Shown here piece after piece: positions 49,411-58,891 of a stretch of 64,000 nt of DNA. Positions within the stretch are counted from its first letter, which is position 1; each line of letters opens with the position of its first letter. Position numbers and translations under genes: made by a program. The notes under the pieces were generated by a model that was not told the DNA's origin, ran no database searches, and was given only the letters and a program-made list of their open reading frames with translations. Source of the DNA: Syntrophales bacterium (lineage in GTDB: Bacteria > Desulfobacterota > Syntrophia > Syntrophales > UBA8958); assembly GCA_026417625.1 (NCBI GenBank), contig JAOACW010000006.1:44451-108450 (forward strand). The letters run 5' to 3'.

Positions 49411-50745
49411 ATGTTTGAACTACTGACAGAAAAATTAGAAGGAATATTTCGGAAGCTGAAGGGGAGAGGGCGTCTGGATGAAGAGAATATCAAAGGTGCC
49501 CTCCGAGAGATAAGAATGGCCCTTTTAGAGGCGGATGTGAACTACAAAGTTGTTAGGGACTTCGTTGAGGATATAAGAGGGCGAGCTGTTGGCGAGGAGG
49601 TTCTTCACAGTATAACACCCGGGCAGCAGGTGGTAAAAATAGTACATGATCGCCTCGTGGAACTTCTTGGGGGTACAAGCAGCCATTTGCGTTTAGGTAG
49701 CAGAATTCCTGCTGTCATTATGCTCGTTGGTCTTCAGGGATGTGGGAAGACGACGACTGCCGCTAAACTGGCACGTTTCCTAACGAAACAGGGTCATCGT
49801 GTTTGTCTAGCCTCTTCTGATGTGTACAGGCCCGCAGCAATGGAACAACTCCGGATACTAGGTCAGAGTGTAGGGGTGGAAGTTTATGATGCGAGAGGGG
49901 AGAAAGATGCCATTTTGATATGTAAAAAGGCGATGGACGAGGCTAGAAGTCGTGGTTGTGACGTTCTGATCTTGGACACAGCTGGCAGGCTACATATAAA
50001 CGAAGAGATGATGGAGGAGCTTCGACGAATAAGAGATAACGTTAAACCAGCGGAGGTGCTTTTTGTAGCTGACGCTATGACCGGTCAAGAGGCGGTTAAC
50101 GTAGCTGCCCGGTTTAACGAAATTTTGGGTATAGACGGTGTAATAATGACAAAGCTGGATGGAGACGCGCGTGGTGGTGCGGCACTGTCTCTGAAGGCCG
50201 TTATTGGAAAACCAATAAAGTTCGTCGGTACGGGGGAAAAGATAGATGCCCTAGAGGTGTTCCATCCCGCGCGTATGGCTTCGAGAATTCTCGGTATGGG
50301 AGATGTTGTGACTCTTGTGGAGAAGGTACAGGCAACTATTTCAGAGAAAGAAGCTCAAGAATTGGAGAGGAAGTTAAGAAAAAAAGAATTTACGCTGGAA
50401 GATTTCCGTAATCAGTTACTACAGATAAAGAAAATGGGTTCTTTCAGAGAGGTTATGTCCATGATCCCCGGTTTCTCTAAGTTGAAAATGGCAGATGGTA
50501 TGTTGCCCGATGATCGGGAGATCATTAAAGCTATAGCTATTATCGATTCTATGACGAAGGAGGAACGGGAAAACTATCAAATAATCAATGGAGAAAGGAG
50601 GTTACGTATAGCCAGGGGAAGTGGAACAACTGTACAGGACGTAAACAGACTCCTCAAAAGCTATGGGGAGATGCGGAAGCTTCTTAAAAGGATAACCACG
50701 AAGGAGGGTATAAAAGCTCTGAAGAGAAGTGGTTTTCGTTTTTGA
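49411..50745 (+). CDS. ffh: Signal recognition particle protein Ffh
   Basis: GTPase that targets inner-membrane and exported proteins co-translationally. 444 residues: N domain helices, then the G domain with GLQGCGKTTTAAKLA, DTAGRL, TKLDGDARGGAALS and VGTGEKIDALEVFHP, and a methionine-containing M domain (FREVMSMIPGFSKLK, SMTKEERENYQIINGERR, RGSGTTVQDVNRLLKSY) that binds 4.5S RNA and signal peptides. ATG 49411 follows GAGGTG. It heads the ribosome and tRNA-modification cluster that follows, a common arrangement. Confidence 0.97.
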   Translation: MFELLTEKLEGIFRKLKGRGRLDEENIKGALREIRMALLEADVNYKVVRDFVEDIRGRAVGEEVLHSITPGQQVVKIVHDRLVELLGGTSSHLRLGSRIPAVIMLVGLQGCGKTTTAAKLARFLTKQGHRVCLASSDVYRPAAMEQLRILGQSVGVEVYDARGEKDAILICKKAMDEARSRGCDVLILDTAGRLHINEEMMEELRRIRDNVKPAEVLFVADAMTGQEAVNVAARFNEILGIDGVIMTKLDGDARGGAALSLKAVIGKPIKFVGTGEKIDALEVFHPARMASRILGMGDVVTLVEKVQATISEKEAQELERKLRKKEFTLEDFRNQLLQIKKMGSFREVMSMIPGFSKLKMADGMLPDDREIIKAIAIIDSMTKEERENYQIINGERRLRIARGSGTTVQDVNRLLKSYGEMRKLLKRITTKEGIKALKRSGFRF

Positions 50746-50751
50746 TCAAAA

Positions 50752-50784
50752 AGACTATTTTCATAGTGAAATAGTTATGCTATG
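50752..50784 (+). other. Hairpin in the ffh-rpsP gap
   Basis: ACTATTTTCA is followed by TGAAATAGT after three bases, and TCATAG/CTATGA forms an alternative stem. No T run follows, so it is more likely an RNA-processing or attenuation element than a terminator. Confidence 0.35.
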
Positions 50785-50832
50785 AATGGTACTCTATTCG
50801 TTTAAATTCTCAGGAGGTGATGGACAGGTCGG

Positions 50833-51081
50833 ATGGCAACGAAGATACGATTGGCCCGTATGGGAGGTCACAAAAGGGCGTTTTATAGGATTGTAGTGGC
50901 TGATTCGGAAGCACCACGCGATGGTCGTTTTGTGGAGGTTGTGGGTCATTACGATCCCCACAAGAGTACAGGGGGGGTGGTAATTAAGGAGGAGCGAGTG
51001 AGGGAGTGGCTTTCCAAGGGTGCTATACCCACCATGACGGTCTCTCGGCTTCTCGCGAAACATGGCGTTAAAGTAAAATAG
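50833..51081 (+). CDS. rpsP: Ribosomal protein bS16
   Basis: Small-subunit protein, 82 residues, with the standard opening [21 protein letters not shown] and the conserved VGHYDPH and [15 protein letters not shown]. An AGGAGGTGA lies 13 bases ahead of the ATG, a little farther than usual. First gene of rpsP-khpA-rimM-trmD-rplS. Confidence 0.97.
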   Translation: MATKIRLARMGGHKRAFYRIVVADSEAPRDGRFVEVVGHYDPHKSTGGVVIKEERVREWLSKGAIPTMTVSRLLAKHGVKVK

Positions 51082-51144
51082 GGCATAACGTAAATGCGAA
51101 AATCCTGAAGATTTTGAGGGGAAAGACATGCGGAGGTGGAAACT

Positions 51145-51375
51145 ATGAAAGAGTTGATCAAGTACATTGCTCAGGCTCTGGTCGATCATCCGGACCAGGT
51201 ACAGGTATCTGAGATTGTGGGTGAACAGACTTCGGTTATCGAGTTGCGCGTGGCGAAAGAGGATCTGGGGAAGGTTATTGGGAAGCAAGGTCGTACTGCG
51301 AAAGCGATGAGAACGATCTTGAGTGCCGCTTCGACGAAAGTCAAAAAGCGTACAGTTCTGGAGATTATTGAATAG
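51145..51375 (+). CDS. khpA: KH-domain RNA-binding protein KhpA
   Basis: About 77 residues. A single type II KH domain with the [18 protein letters not shown] motif, which grips single-stranded RNA. KhpA partners with KhpB/Jag in other bacteria. Its place between rpsP and rimM is conserved across phyla. ATG 51145 is eight bases after GGAGG; a GTG at 51136 is in frame but overlaps the SD. Confidence 0.94.
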   Translation: MKELIKYIAQALVDHPDQVQVSEIVGEQTSVIELRVAKEDLGKVIGKQGRTAKAMRTILSAASTKVKKRTVLEIIE

Positions 51376-51886
51376 TGCGTTGAAAAAGCTCTTTGAAATA
51401 GGGCGGATAGCGAAGCCACATGGCTTAAAGGGTGTCGTAAAGGTCACCTCTTTTCTAGAGGCCCCCCAGGAGGTGCTCCAGGAAGGTGATTCAGTGTTTC
51501 TGCGACGAGGAGGAAAAGAGATGGGTCCGTTTCGTCTGCAGAAACACAGCGTAATGGGAAAAGCGCTACTACTGAAATTTGAGGGTCTGGACAGTCGGGA
51601 GGCTGTGGAGGAACTTGTAGGTACATTGGTGCTTCTTCCCGTAGAAAAACTTAGAGCTTTGCCGGACGGTGAGTACTATTGGCAGGAACTGCTGGGGATG
51701 GAAGTGTATACAGAGCGGGGTGAGTATGTGGGGAGCATAACATCCATAATACCCTGTAGGGCCCATGATGTTTATGTCTGTAAGCATGGCGTAAGAGAGG
51801 TGCTTCTCCCCGCTGTTGGGGATGTCATTTTGAAGGTGGACAGACAAAAGAGAAAGATGGTGGTTCGCCTTCTTGAAGGCTTGTGA
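51368..51886 (+). CDS. rimM: 16S rRNA processing protein RimM
   Basis: Assists 30S head maturation and binds uS19. About 172 residues, with [16 protein letters not shown] at the start, then [20 protein letters not shown] opening the C-terminal PRC barrel, and HDVYVCKHG and [14 protein letters not shown]. No ATG is available. TTG 51368 behind GGAG overlaps the khpA stop, and TTG 51380 is the other choice. The gene is linked to trmD as in most bacteria. Confidence 0.93.
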   Translation: MNSALKKLFEIGRIAKPHGLKGVVKVTSFLEAPQEVLQEGDSVFLRRGGKEMGPFRLQKHSVMGKALLLKFEGLDSREAVEELVGTLVLLPVEKLRALPDGEYYWQELLGMEVYTERGEYVGSITSIIPCRAHDVYVCKHGVREVLLPAVGDVILKVDRQKRKMVVRLLEGL

Positions 51887-51888
51887 AC

Positions 51889-52632
51889 ATGCCCGTGAGA
51901 TTCGATATACTCACTCTCTTCCCCGAAATGTTTCGTTCACCTCTGGAGTGCAGTATTTTAAAGAGGGCGCTTGAGAGAGGCACTGTAGAGGTTTGTCTTC
52001 ACAATATTAGGGATTATGCAGAGGACAAACACCGAGTTACAGACGATGCACCTTACGGTGGTGGCGGCGGCATGGTGATGAAGGTGGAGCCGATTGACAG
52101 AGCCCTGCAGGCGCTCCGGGTAGAAGAAGGAACGCCGGTGATTTTGCTTACGCCCCAAGGGGAGCTTTTCCACCAGGCAGTGGCTGAAGAATTGGCCTCT
52201 TGTAGGCGGATTGTTATGATATGCGGTCATTACGAAGGTGTGGATGAGCGTGTGAGGTTGTATCTTGTGAGCCGCGAACTTTCAATAGGTGACTACATAC
52301 TCACCGGAGGCGAGTTAGCGGCTATGGTTGTTGTTGATGCAGTTACTCGCTTGCTACCTGGCAGTTTGGGGAATGAACGGTCAACTAAAGAAGAGTCGTT
52401 CTCCAGCGGCCTTTTGGAGTATCCTCAGTATACTAGACCAGCTGAATACAAGGGCTGGCGAGTACCGGATGTGCTTCTTTCCGGGAATCATAGAGAAATT
52501 GAGTCCTGGCGGAGGCGCGAATCGCTGATTAGAACCTATAAGAGAAGACCGGATTTACTGAGAAAAGCAAAATTAACACCTCAGGACAAAGAGGTGTTAC
52601 GCAACTTTATTGGCAGGGAGTTTGATGGGTAA
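51889..52632 (+). CDS. trmD: tRNA (guanine37-N1)-methyltransferase TrmD
   Basis: SPOUT-class enzyme that methylates G37 next to the anticodon and keeps reading frame. About 247 residues. [43 protein letters not shown] and the knot sequence [21 protein letters not shown] are intact, and [12 protein letters not shown] lies near the end. ATG 51889 is two bases past the rimM stop; GTG 51883 overlaps it. Confidence 0.97.
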   Translation: MPVRFDILTLFPEMFRSPLECSILKRALERGTVEVCLHNIRDYAEDKHRVTDDAPYGGGGGMVMKVEPIDRALQALRVEEGTPVILLTPQGELFHQAVAEELASCRRIVMICGHYEGVDERVRLYLVSRELSIGDYILTGGELAAMVVVDAVTRLLPGSLGNERSTKEESFSSGLLEYPQYTRPAEYKGWRVPDVLLSGNHREIESWRRRESLIRTYKRRPDLLRKAKLTPQDKEVLRNFIGREFDG

Positions 52633-52662
52633 AAGGTTAAACAACGAGGAGTGTGATGGGCG

Positions 52663-53016
52663 ATGAGTAACATTATCGAAAAGATTGAGAAAGAAAACAT
52701 GAGGGCGGATATACCGGATTTTCGTCCTGGTGATACTGTACGGGTATTTGTGCGCATAGTGGAGGGTCAGAAGCAGAGAATTCAGGCTTTTGAGGGAGTA
52801 GTAATTCGTCGCACAAGAGGTAACAGTAGGGCGAGTTTTACGGTTCGGAAGATATCTTACGGTGTTGGAGTGGAAAGGACCTTTCCCCTCCATTCGCCTG
52901 TGATTGAGCGTGTTGAGGTTGTGAGTCGTGGTCGTGTGAGGAGATCTCGTCTTTACTATCTCAGAGGTTTGAAAGGGAAAAAGGCGAAGGTGAAAGAGAG
53001 TGGCAGATCTTACTGA
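52663..53016 (+). CDS. rplS: Ribosomal protein bL19
   Basis: Large-subunit protein at the subunit interface, 117 residues: [31 protein letters not shown] and [13 protein letters not shown] are conserved. SD GAGGAG upstream. The last 17 bases overlap the rnhB start. Confidence 0.97.
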   Translation: MSNIIEKIEKENMRADIPDFRPGDTVRVFVRIVEGQKQRIQAFEGVVIRRTRGNSRASFTVRKISYGVGVERTFPLHSPVIERVEVVSRGRVRRSRLYYLRGLKGKKAKVKESGRSY

Positions 53017-53611
53017 GATGAACGATATTGAACGCGAGCTCTGTTCTCTCGGTTATCGTTTTGTTGCGGGTGTTGATGAGGTGGGAAGAGGTCCACTGGC
53101 GGGACCGGTGGTAGCGGCGGCGGTTATTTTCCCTCCTTATTATGTAAACCCGAGTATCAAAGATTCAAAGGCCCTTACCCCAATGAAGCGGGAACAGATC
53201 TACTGGCAAATCATGAACGATGCGGAGTCAGTGGGGTGGGGTATTGTGGAATCCCATGTTGTCGATGAAGTTAACATCTGGAATGCCACCGTTTTGGCTA
53301 TGAAAAAGGCCTTGAGTGCACTGAGTATATCTCCTGACTATGTTTTAGTGGATGGGAACAGAGGTTTTTTAAGCGACATCCCCCAATGTGCTATTGTAAA
53401 AGGTGACAACAGATGTATATCCATAGCTGCTGCTTCAATTGTGGCCAAAGTTATAAGAGATAGAGTTATGGATATATATCACCATGAATTTCCCCAATAC
53501 AATTTTCAAAAAAACAAGGGTTATGCAACCCAGGAGCATCGCTGGGCAATTAGGCGTCACGGATACTGTAGGATTCATCGTCGTTCATTTCTTGTTAGAG
53601 ATCTAGTATAG
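53000..53611 (+). CDS. rnhB: Ribonuclease HII
   Basis: Removes ribonucleotides and RNA from RNA-DNA hybrids. 203 residues. Catalytic acids are in [20 protein letters not shown] and YVLVDGNRG, and the third site is in [27 protein letters not shown] lies near the C-terminus. It starts at GTG 53000 within rplS. Part of the same operon. Confidence 0.96.
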   Translation: MADLTEMNDIERELCSLGYRFVAGVDEVGRGPLAGPVVAAAVIFPPYYVNPSIKDSKALTPMKREQIYWQIMNDAESVGWGIVESHVVDEVNIWNATVLAMKKALSALSISPDYVLVDGNRGFLSDIPQCAIVKGDNRCISIAAASIVAKVIRDRVMDIYHHEFPQYNFQKNKGYATQEHRWAIRRHGYCRIHRRSFLVRDLV

Positions 53612-53636
53612 GGTTATTTCGTGGCTGGTTGTAGAG

Positions 53637-54008
53637 GTGGCGAGGCGCCGTTCACTTGTAGGTCATCGTGGTGAGGAGGAGGCGGTAAAATTCCTCACAA
53701 GGAAGGGATACCGGATACTGGAGAGAAACTACCGTTGCCCTCTGGGGGAAATAGATATAGTTGCTAGTGATGGAAGCACGTTAGTGTTTGCAGAGGTTAA
53801 GAGTAGGAGTTCGGACTCATACGGGGATCCTTTGGAAAGTGTAACCCTGGAAAAACAGAGACGTATCTCCCTTGTGGCCCTCCATTACATTCAGCGTAGG
53901 AAACTTTACAATGTACCCGCCAGATTTGACGTTATAACGGTCAAGATGGGAAACGGGGATGTGGAGATAAGTTTGATAAAAGATGCCTTTGAATTACAGG
54001 TGGGTTGA
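53637..54008 (+). CDS. YraN-family nuclease-like protein (UPF0102)
   Basis: 123 residues with GHRGEEEAVKFLTRKGYRILERN, then GEIDIVASDG and FAEVKSRSSDSYGDP. The E-x-D and E-V-K spacing is that of a restriction-endonuclease-like fold, typical for YraN proteins, which commonly sit next to rnhB. Biochemical role unproven; possibly in DNA repair or uptake. GTG 53637 with TAGAGG close by. Confidence 0.9.
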   Translation: MARRRSLVGHRGEEEAVKFLTRKGYRILERNYRCPLGEIDIVASDGSTLVFAEVKSRSSDSYGDPLESVTLEKQRRISLVALHYIQRRKLYNVPARFDVITVKMGNGDVEISLIKDAFELQVG

Positions 54009-54301
54009 TGGATATAAGGGAAAATATAGAAAATCACAGATGTGTAGGATGTGGTTACTGTTGTTTCCGCCAGACGTGTACTTTTGGTTTGATTCTCCAC
54101 CCGGAGGCGGGGGAAAAGGTTTGTCCAGAACTTCATTGGAATGGTTTTAGGTATGTGTGCAGGCTTGTGGAGATGAGTGGGTCTCTCGGAGCATTTTATA
54201 GGGAGTATCTCAAGGTTGGACAGGGATGTAGGGCTTACGCCAATCCGTGGAGAAAGGATGTCCGGTGTCGTGATGGGGAAAAAGCACCTTTACACTACTG
54301 A
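54008..54301 (+). CDS. Small cysteine-rich protein
   Basis: 97 residues beginning at an ATG that overlaps the yraN stop by one base (TGATG). Eight cysteines lie in the sequence, with CVGCGYCCFRQTC near residue 12, then CPELHW, YVCRL, GQGCRAY and a final RCRD. The pattern looks metal-binding, Fe-S or zinc, and recalls the YkgJ-type cysteine clusters, but the protein is shorter and I cannot place it in a family. Its last 44 bases overlap the start of the DUF1385 gene in another frame, suggesting coupled expression. Confidence 0.7.
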   Translation: MDIRENIENHRCVGCGYCCFRQTCTFGLILHPEAGEKVCPELHWNGFRYVCRLVEMSGSLGAFYREYLKVGQGCRAYANPWRKDVRCRDGEKAPLHY

Positions 54302-55154
54302 AGGTGATGAACTCGCAGGTGGTCAGGCCCTTATTGAGGGCGTTATGATGCGCCATCGTGATCGTGTTGCGTTGGCGGTGAGAAGAAGCGATGGGTCCAT
54401 CGAATTAAAGGAGGAGACCTACGTATCTCTCACTCGTCGGTATTCTGTTCTTGGGTGGTATGTTATAAGAGGATTCGTGACCTTTCTGGAAATGGTGATG
54501 CTCGGTGTGAAGGGTATCCTTTTTTCTGCTGAGATGGCCCTTAGGGAGGAGGAACAGGAGATGTCATCATGGCAGTTACACCTCTCCATTGCTTTCAGTT
54601 TTTTAATTGTGTTTCTTTTTTTCATTTTAATCCCCGCATACGGATTCACATTGCTTCGGGAGCACATCGGAAATACGTTTCTTTTGAACATTGCCGAGGG
54701 TAGCATCCGTTTGGTTGTTTTCCTCCTTTTTTTATCGTTAACCCTCTTTATGGGGGATATGAGAAGGGTGTACATGTACCACGGCGCAGAACATAAAACG
54801 GTTTTTGCTTGGGAGGATGGGAAAGAACTTACTGTGGAAAATATCCGCCCTTATCCCACAAGACACCCTCGATGTGGTACCAGTTTTGTGCTCGTGGTTA
54901 TGGTGGTCTCTATTTTTGTGTTCTCTCTCCTTGGTCGCCCTGCTTTTTTTGAAAGGGTGTTCTATAAACTTTTGCTGCTTCCCGTCATTGCAGGGATTTC
55001 CTATGAAATTGTTCGCTTTACGGGGAAGTTTCGTAAAAGCAAAATGGTCAAACTCATCACGTGGCCTGGGCTTTTGCTTCAGCGCATCACCACACGGGAA
55101 CCCACAGATGACCAGATTGAAGTAGCCATTGCCGCTATGAAAAAAGTTATTTAG
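54258..55154 (+). CDS. DUF1385 membrane protein
   Basis: About 298 residues. The conserved family opening GGQALIEGVMMR is followed by four membrane helices (around VRGFVTFLEMVM, FSFLIVFLFFILIPAYG, LVVFLLFLSLTLFMG, SFVLVVMVVSIFVFSLL), and MYHGAEHKTVFAWE and PTRHPRCGTSFV are conserved. This family is usually followed by prfA and prmC; those are absent here. ATG 54258 follows GGAGAAAGG. It may bind metal through its HGAEHK and RHPRCG motifs, but its function is unknown. Its end overlaps the convergent flavoprotein gene by eight bases. Confidence 0.9.
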   Translation: MSGVVMGKKHLYTTEGDELAGGQALIEGVMMRHRDRVALAVRRSDGSIELKEETYVSLTRRYSVLGWYVIRGFVTFLEMVMLGVKGILFSAEMALREEEQEMSSWQLHLSIAFSFLIVFLFFILIPAYGFTLLREHIGNTFLLNIAEGSIRLVVFLLFLSLTLFMGDMRRVYMYHGAEHKTVFAWEDGKELTVENIRPYPTRHPRCGTSFVLVVMVVSIFVFSLLGRPAFFERVFYKLLLLPVIAGISYEIVRFTGKFRKSKMVKLITWPGLLLQRITTREPTDDQIEVAIAAMKKVI

Positions 55155-55722
55155 AGAGCTTTTTCAGCAACCAGACGATATTGGCGCCCAAATCTTTCAT
55201 TGTTCTCAAGCCTTCCTCGTCTTTTAGTACCTCCCCAATATTTCCTCCTATGGCCATGTTCCAGTAACTTGAGCCTGGGATTATCATCTGCATGTATTGG
55301 AAGAAGAGGTTTATGGAATTAAGCGCTTGTATCGATCCTGCCCTCCGGGCGGCCACCACAGCAGCTCCGACTTTTCTTTTCAGCATGTAATTGTTGGCCC
55401 GGGCTACGATGCCACACCTTTCAATCAACGCTTTCATGTTGGCGCTTACATCGCAAAAGTAGGTAGGAGATCCCAGGACGATACCATCGGCGGATGACAT
55501 CTTTTCTAGGATTTCGTTCAACATATCCGTGCCTTGAGCGCAACGACCATTTTTATTTTTGAAACATTTGTAACAGGCCTTACAACCTTTTAATTCATGA
55601 CCAGCGAGTTGTAATAACTCTGTTTCAATCCCCTCTTTTTTTATTTCTTCCAGGACAGTGTTGATTAAAATAGCAGTGTTACCATCTTTACGGGAACTGG
55701 CGTTCACAGCAAACACCTTCAT
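55147..55722 (-). CDS. NADPH-dependent FMN reductase / iron-sulfur flavoprotein
   Basis: 191 residues, flavodoxin-like fold. NASSRKDGNTAILI binds the FMN phosphate, the cysteine set CKACYKCFKNKNGRC indicates a 4Fe-4S cluster of the Isf type, and LGSPTYFCDVSANMKALIER is the family core. It probably transfers electrons from ferredoxin to an acceptor or detoxifies oxygen species, as for archaeal Isf. ATG 55722 follows AAGGAGG. The gene is in line with the radical SAM gene upstream. Confidence 0.88.
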   Translation of the reverse strand: MKVFAVNASSRKDGNTAILINTVLEEIKKEGIETELLQLAGHELKGCKACYKCFKNKNGRCAQGTDMLNEILEKMSSADGIVLGSPTYFCDVSANMKALIERCGIVARANNYMLKRKVGAAVVAARRAGSIQALNSINLFFQYMQMIIPGSSYWNMAIGGNIGEVLKDEEGLRTMKDLGANIVWLLKKLSK

Positions 55723-55742
55723 TTTTTGGACCTCCTTCTTTT

Positions 55743-56651
55743 TTATCCTTTGTCCAGGCGGTAAAGCCCTGCTCTTCGTGCTTTTTCGATAGCATCCGCA
55801 AATTCCTGAGGCGTGATGCGTCGTCCTATAAAGGGATCTCCAACGGCTCTGCCGCAAGGCCTGTACTGCGCCATAATATTTACGTAGCTGTGGGGGGATA
55901 TTTTCGTCGCGATGAATCGCACGATTTCTTCTGTACCGGCGATATTTTGGGGCATGACGAGGTGCCTGATGATAAGTCCTCGTTTGGCTATACCTCGTTC
56001 GTCTACGATGAGATCGCCTACCTGTCTGTGCATCTCCAACAGGGCTTCCTGGGCGCGTTCCCTGTAGTCAGTCACACCACAGAACTTTTCTGCCCACTCG
56101 TTATTCCAGAACTTAAAATCTGGCATGTAGATGTCGAAAACACCGTCCAGTAGGCGGAGAGTTAAAAGAGTTTCATAACCACCGCAGTTGTAAACAAGGG
56201 GGATGTTAAGGCCGGCTTCAATCGCGATGGGTAAAGCCTCCAGTATTTGAGGAACTACATGCGTTGGTGTAACGAAGTTTATGTTGTGACAGCCCATTTT
56301 TTGGAGGCGTATTATAACTGTAGCAAGATCATTGGGGCTGACTTCATCTCCGTATCTGAGATGGCTGATGTCGTAATTCTGGCAGAAAGAACAGAGGAGA
56401 TTGCAGGAAGCGAAGAATATGGTTCCCGAACCGTACCTTCCCACAAGGGGGGATTCTTCACCAAAATGCGGTCCATAGCTGGACAGAATGGCCCATCTTC
56501 CCGTTTTGCATACACCTAACTCCCCTTCAATGCGATTCACCTTGCACCTTCTCGGGCAGAGCACGCACGATTTTAAGACGTTAAGGGCGGATTTTATCCT
56601 ATTTTGAAGTTCCCCTTTTTTGTAGAGATCTATGTATGAAGGTACGTTCAT
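55743..56651 (-). CDS. PflX-like radical SAM protein
   Basis: 302 residues. An N-terminal cysteine pair set (SCVLCPRRCKVNR, LGVCKTG) is followed by the radical SAM motif CNLLCSFCQN near residue 82. It belongs with COG1313, relatives of pyruvate-formate-lyase activating enzyme whose substrate is not known. ATG 56651 overlaps the rlmN stop (ATGA). No glycyl-radical enzyme gene is near, so the activase label should be used with care. Confidence 0.88.
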   Translation of the reverse strand: MNVPSYIDLYKKGELQNRIKSALNVLKSCVLCPRRCKVNRIEGELGVCKTGRWAILSSYGPHFGEESPLVGRYGSGTIFFASCNLLCSFCQNYDISHLRYGDEVSPNDLATVIIRLQKMGCHNINFVTPTHVVPQILEALPIAIEAGLNIPLVYNCGGYETLLTLRLLDGVFDIYMPDFKFWNNEWAEKFCGVTDYRERAQEALLEMHRQVGDLIVDERGIAKRGLIIRHLVMPQNIAGTEEIVRFIATKISPHSYVNIMAQYRPCGRAVGDPFIGRRITPQEFADAIEKARRAGLYRLDKG

Positions 56652-57673
56652 TGACCGCTCAGTTGGCCGCATGCCGCACATATATCTTTGCCTCTGCTCG
56701 TCCTTACGATTGTGGTATATCCAGCATCAAGAAGTACCTGTTGGAAATTTCTTATAGCCTCGGGAGAAGGTGATTTGAAGCGTGATCCGGGAAATTCGTT
56801 GAATGCAATTAAATTCACTTTGCAACGTATTCCCCTCAACAGGCGGGCGAGTTTTTTGGCATCCTGGATGGTGTCGTTAAAATCACCCAAGAGAACGTAT
56901 TCAAAAGTTAGCATACGCCGACCAGGCATGGGATAGTCTCGACATGCCTGTAGAAGGGCCTCTATGGGGTATAGGCGGTTTATGGGCATCAACGTACTGC
57001 GTCGTTCGTTATCTGGGGCGTTTAGTGACACGGCAAGATTAACGCGGATGTCGTGCCCAAGTTGGACGATCTTAGGAGCTATACCGCAGGTGGAAACCGT
57101 TATCTTGCGGGTGGAAAATCCCATTCCATAATCTGACGTGAAGTTTTTTATTGCCTTCAGTGTATTTTCGTAGTTTGCTAGAGGTTCCCCCATGCCCATG
57201 AGAACTACATTCTTTACACTGGCACCTTCAGGTGTTTCAAAACGAAGCCTAATCAACTGACCAACTATTTCTGATGCTCTCAAGTTTCTCTTCAATCCTA
57301 TGGTTCCTGTGAAACAGAAAAGACAACCCATCGCACACCCCACCTGGGTAGATAGACAGGCGGTCCAGTGATTTTTGCCTGGTATGAGTACACTTTCCAC
57401 TTTGTGCCCATCTTCAAGTTGAAATAGGACCTTTTTAGTGCCATCGATGGAAGTGCTCGTTTTCACTATCTCCGGGTCACGAATCTCCACCATTTCTTTT
57501 AATTTGTCGCGGAATTCCTTTGATAGATCTGTCATAACATCGAAAGATTGCGCTCCCCGCTGGTAAAGCCACTTCATAACCTGTCGCGCACGATATCGTT
57601 CCTTGCCCATCTCGGCGAAATAGGCTTCCATTTCTTCTAGGGTCATGTCTTTGAGGTGGGGTTTTCCCGACAT
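56648..57673 (-). CDS. rlmN: 23S rRNA (adenine2503-C2)-methyltransferase RlmN
   Basis: 341-residue radical SAM methyltransferase that also modifies A37 of some tRNAs. CAMGCLFCFTGTIGLKRNL contains the CX3CX2C cluster site, MGMGEPLANYENTL the SAM-binding GEPL, and CGIAPKI, VNLAVSLNAPDNERR and RGKDICAACGQL the conserved C-terminal cysteine region. It starts four bases after the icd stop. Confidence 0.96.
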   Translation of the reverse strand: MSGKPHLKDMTLEEMEAYFAEMGKERYRARQVMKWLYQRGAQSFDVMTDLSKEFRDKLKEMVEIRDPEIVKTSTSIDGTKKVLFQLEDGHKVESVLIPGKNHWTACLSTQVGCAMGCLFCFTGTIGLKRNLRASEIVGQLIRLRFETPEGASVKNVVLMGMGEPLANYENTLKAIKNFTSDYGMGFSTRKITVSTCGIAPKIVQLGHDIRVNLAVSLNAPDNERRSTLMPINRLYPIEALLQACRDYPMPGRRMLTFEYVLLGDFNDTIQDAKKLARLLRGIRCKVNLIAFNEFPGSRFKSPSPEAIRNFQQVLLDAGYTTIVRTSRGKDICAACGQLSGQ

Positions 57674-57676
57674 GGA

Positions 57677-58891
57677 CTATTTATAGCAGTCTTCTAGTCT
57701 TATGGAAATGGCCTTTATGAATTCCTGTGTTGATACAAGTTTCTTGGAAGGAATTGATTCTGCCATCCCGATGATATCCCCTGTCATGATTCCGGATTCT
57801 ATGGTTTCTCGCACAGCCCTTTCCAAGTTCTCTGCGAAGGCGATTACATCCTGTGTATTGTCAAGCTCACCCCGTTTTTTCAGCGCCCCGCTCCATGCGA
57901 AGATGATGGCGGTTGGATTAGTGGATGTTTCCTCTCCCTTCAGGTATCGGTAGTAATGTCTCTGTACTGTTCCGTGAGCGGCCTCGTATTCGTAACACCC
58001 CTTCGGGGAAACGAGAACCGATGTCATCATAGCCAGGCTTCCGCAGGCTGAAGCAATCATATCAGACATTACATCCCCGTCATAGTTTTTTAGGGCCCAT
58101 AGGATTCCGCCTTCAGAACGGACAACTCTCGCTGCTGCGTCATCTATGAGGGAAAAGTTGTAACTCAATCCGGCCTGTCTGAAATGTGTTTCCCAGTTGG
58201 TTCTGTATTCCTTCTCGAATATGCTCCGGAAGTGGCCATCGTACGTCTTGGATATGGTGTCTTTCGCACTGAACCAGAGGTCGAGCTTTCTCTCCAGGGC
58301 ATAACGGAAACACGTACGTGCGAACTCTTCGATGGAATCGTCGAGATTGTGTATAGCCTGGACAATACCTGGACCAGAGAATTGAAACACAGTGGTCTCC
58401 GCCACTTCTTCCCCTTCTTCAGGCTGAAAGAGGAGTTTTACCTTTCCCTTCCTTTGTATTCTCATTTCGACGTTACTGTACACGTCACCGTAAGCGTGCC
58501 GACCAATGACGATGGGTTTTTTCCATGATCGCACATAGGGCACGATATTTTTCACCAGAATGGGTTCTCTGAAAACAGTTCCACCGAGGATCGTCCTTAT
58601 TGTCGCATTGGGACTTTTCCATGCCTTCTTAAGATTGTACTCCTGTACCCTTTCTTCCGTAGGTGTTATTGTGGCACACTTTACGCCCACACCATGACTT
58701 AAAATGGCTCTGGCGGCGTCCTCTGTTATCTTGTCGTCTGTCTCGTCTCGTTTTTTTATGTGGAGGTCGTAGTATTTTAGGTCTACGTTTAGGTAAGGCA
58801 AGATGAGATATTCTTTGACGAGATCCCACATAATACGGGTCATCTCATCGCCGTCTATTTCTACAATGGGGTTCCTAACTTTTATCTTCAT
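57677..58891 (-). CDS. icd: NADP-dependent isocitrate dehydrogenase, eukaryote-like homodimeric type
   Basis: 404 residues. [14 protein letters not shown] opens the protein. The substrate loop is [21 protein letters not shown], then [39 protein letters not shown] and [13 protein letters not shown]. These match the mitochondrial-cytosolic type IDH found in some bacteria rather than E. coli Icd. It overlaps the aconitase gene by 17 bases, so citrate conversion to 2-oxoglutarate is encoded as one unit, either for glutamate synthesis or for reductive carboxylation. Confidence 0.95.
   Translation of the reverse strand: MKIKVRNPIVEIDGDEMTRIMWDLVKEYLILPYLNVDLKYYDLHIKKRDETDDKITEDAARAILSHGVGVKCATITPTEERVQEYNLKKAWKSPNATIRTILGGTVFREPILVKNIVPYVRSWKKPIVIGRHAYGDVYSNVEMRIQRKGKVKLLFQPEEGEEVAETTVFQFSGPGIVQAIHNLDDSIEEFARTCFRYALERKLDLWFSAKDTISKTYDGHFRSIFEKEYRTNWETHFRQAGLSYNFSLIDDAAARVVRSEGGILWALKNYDGDVMSDMIASACGSLAMMTSVLVSPKGCYEYEAAHGTVQRHYYRYLKGEETSTNPTAIIFAWSGALKKRGELDNTQDVIAFAENLERAVRETIESGIMTGDIIGMAESIPSKKLVSTQEFIKAISIRLEDCYK

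Noticed and set aside
55743..56651. True pyruvate formate-lyase activating enzyme
   Set aside because: The CX3CX2C site is shared, but the N-terminal cysteines fit the COG1313 PflX group and no glycyl-radical enzyme is nearby.
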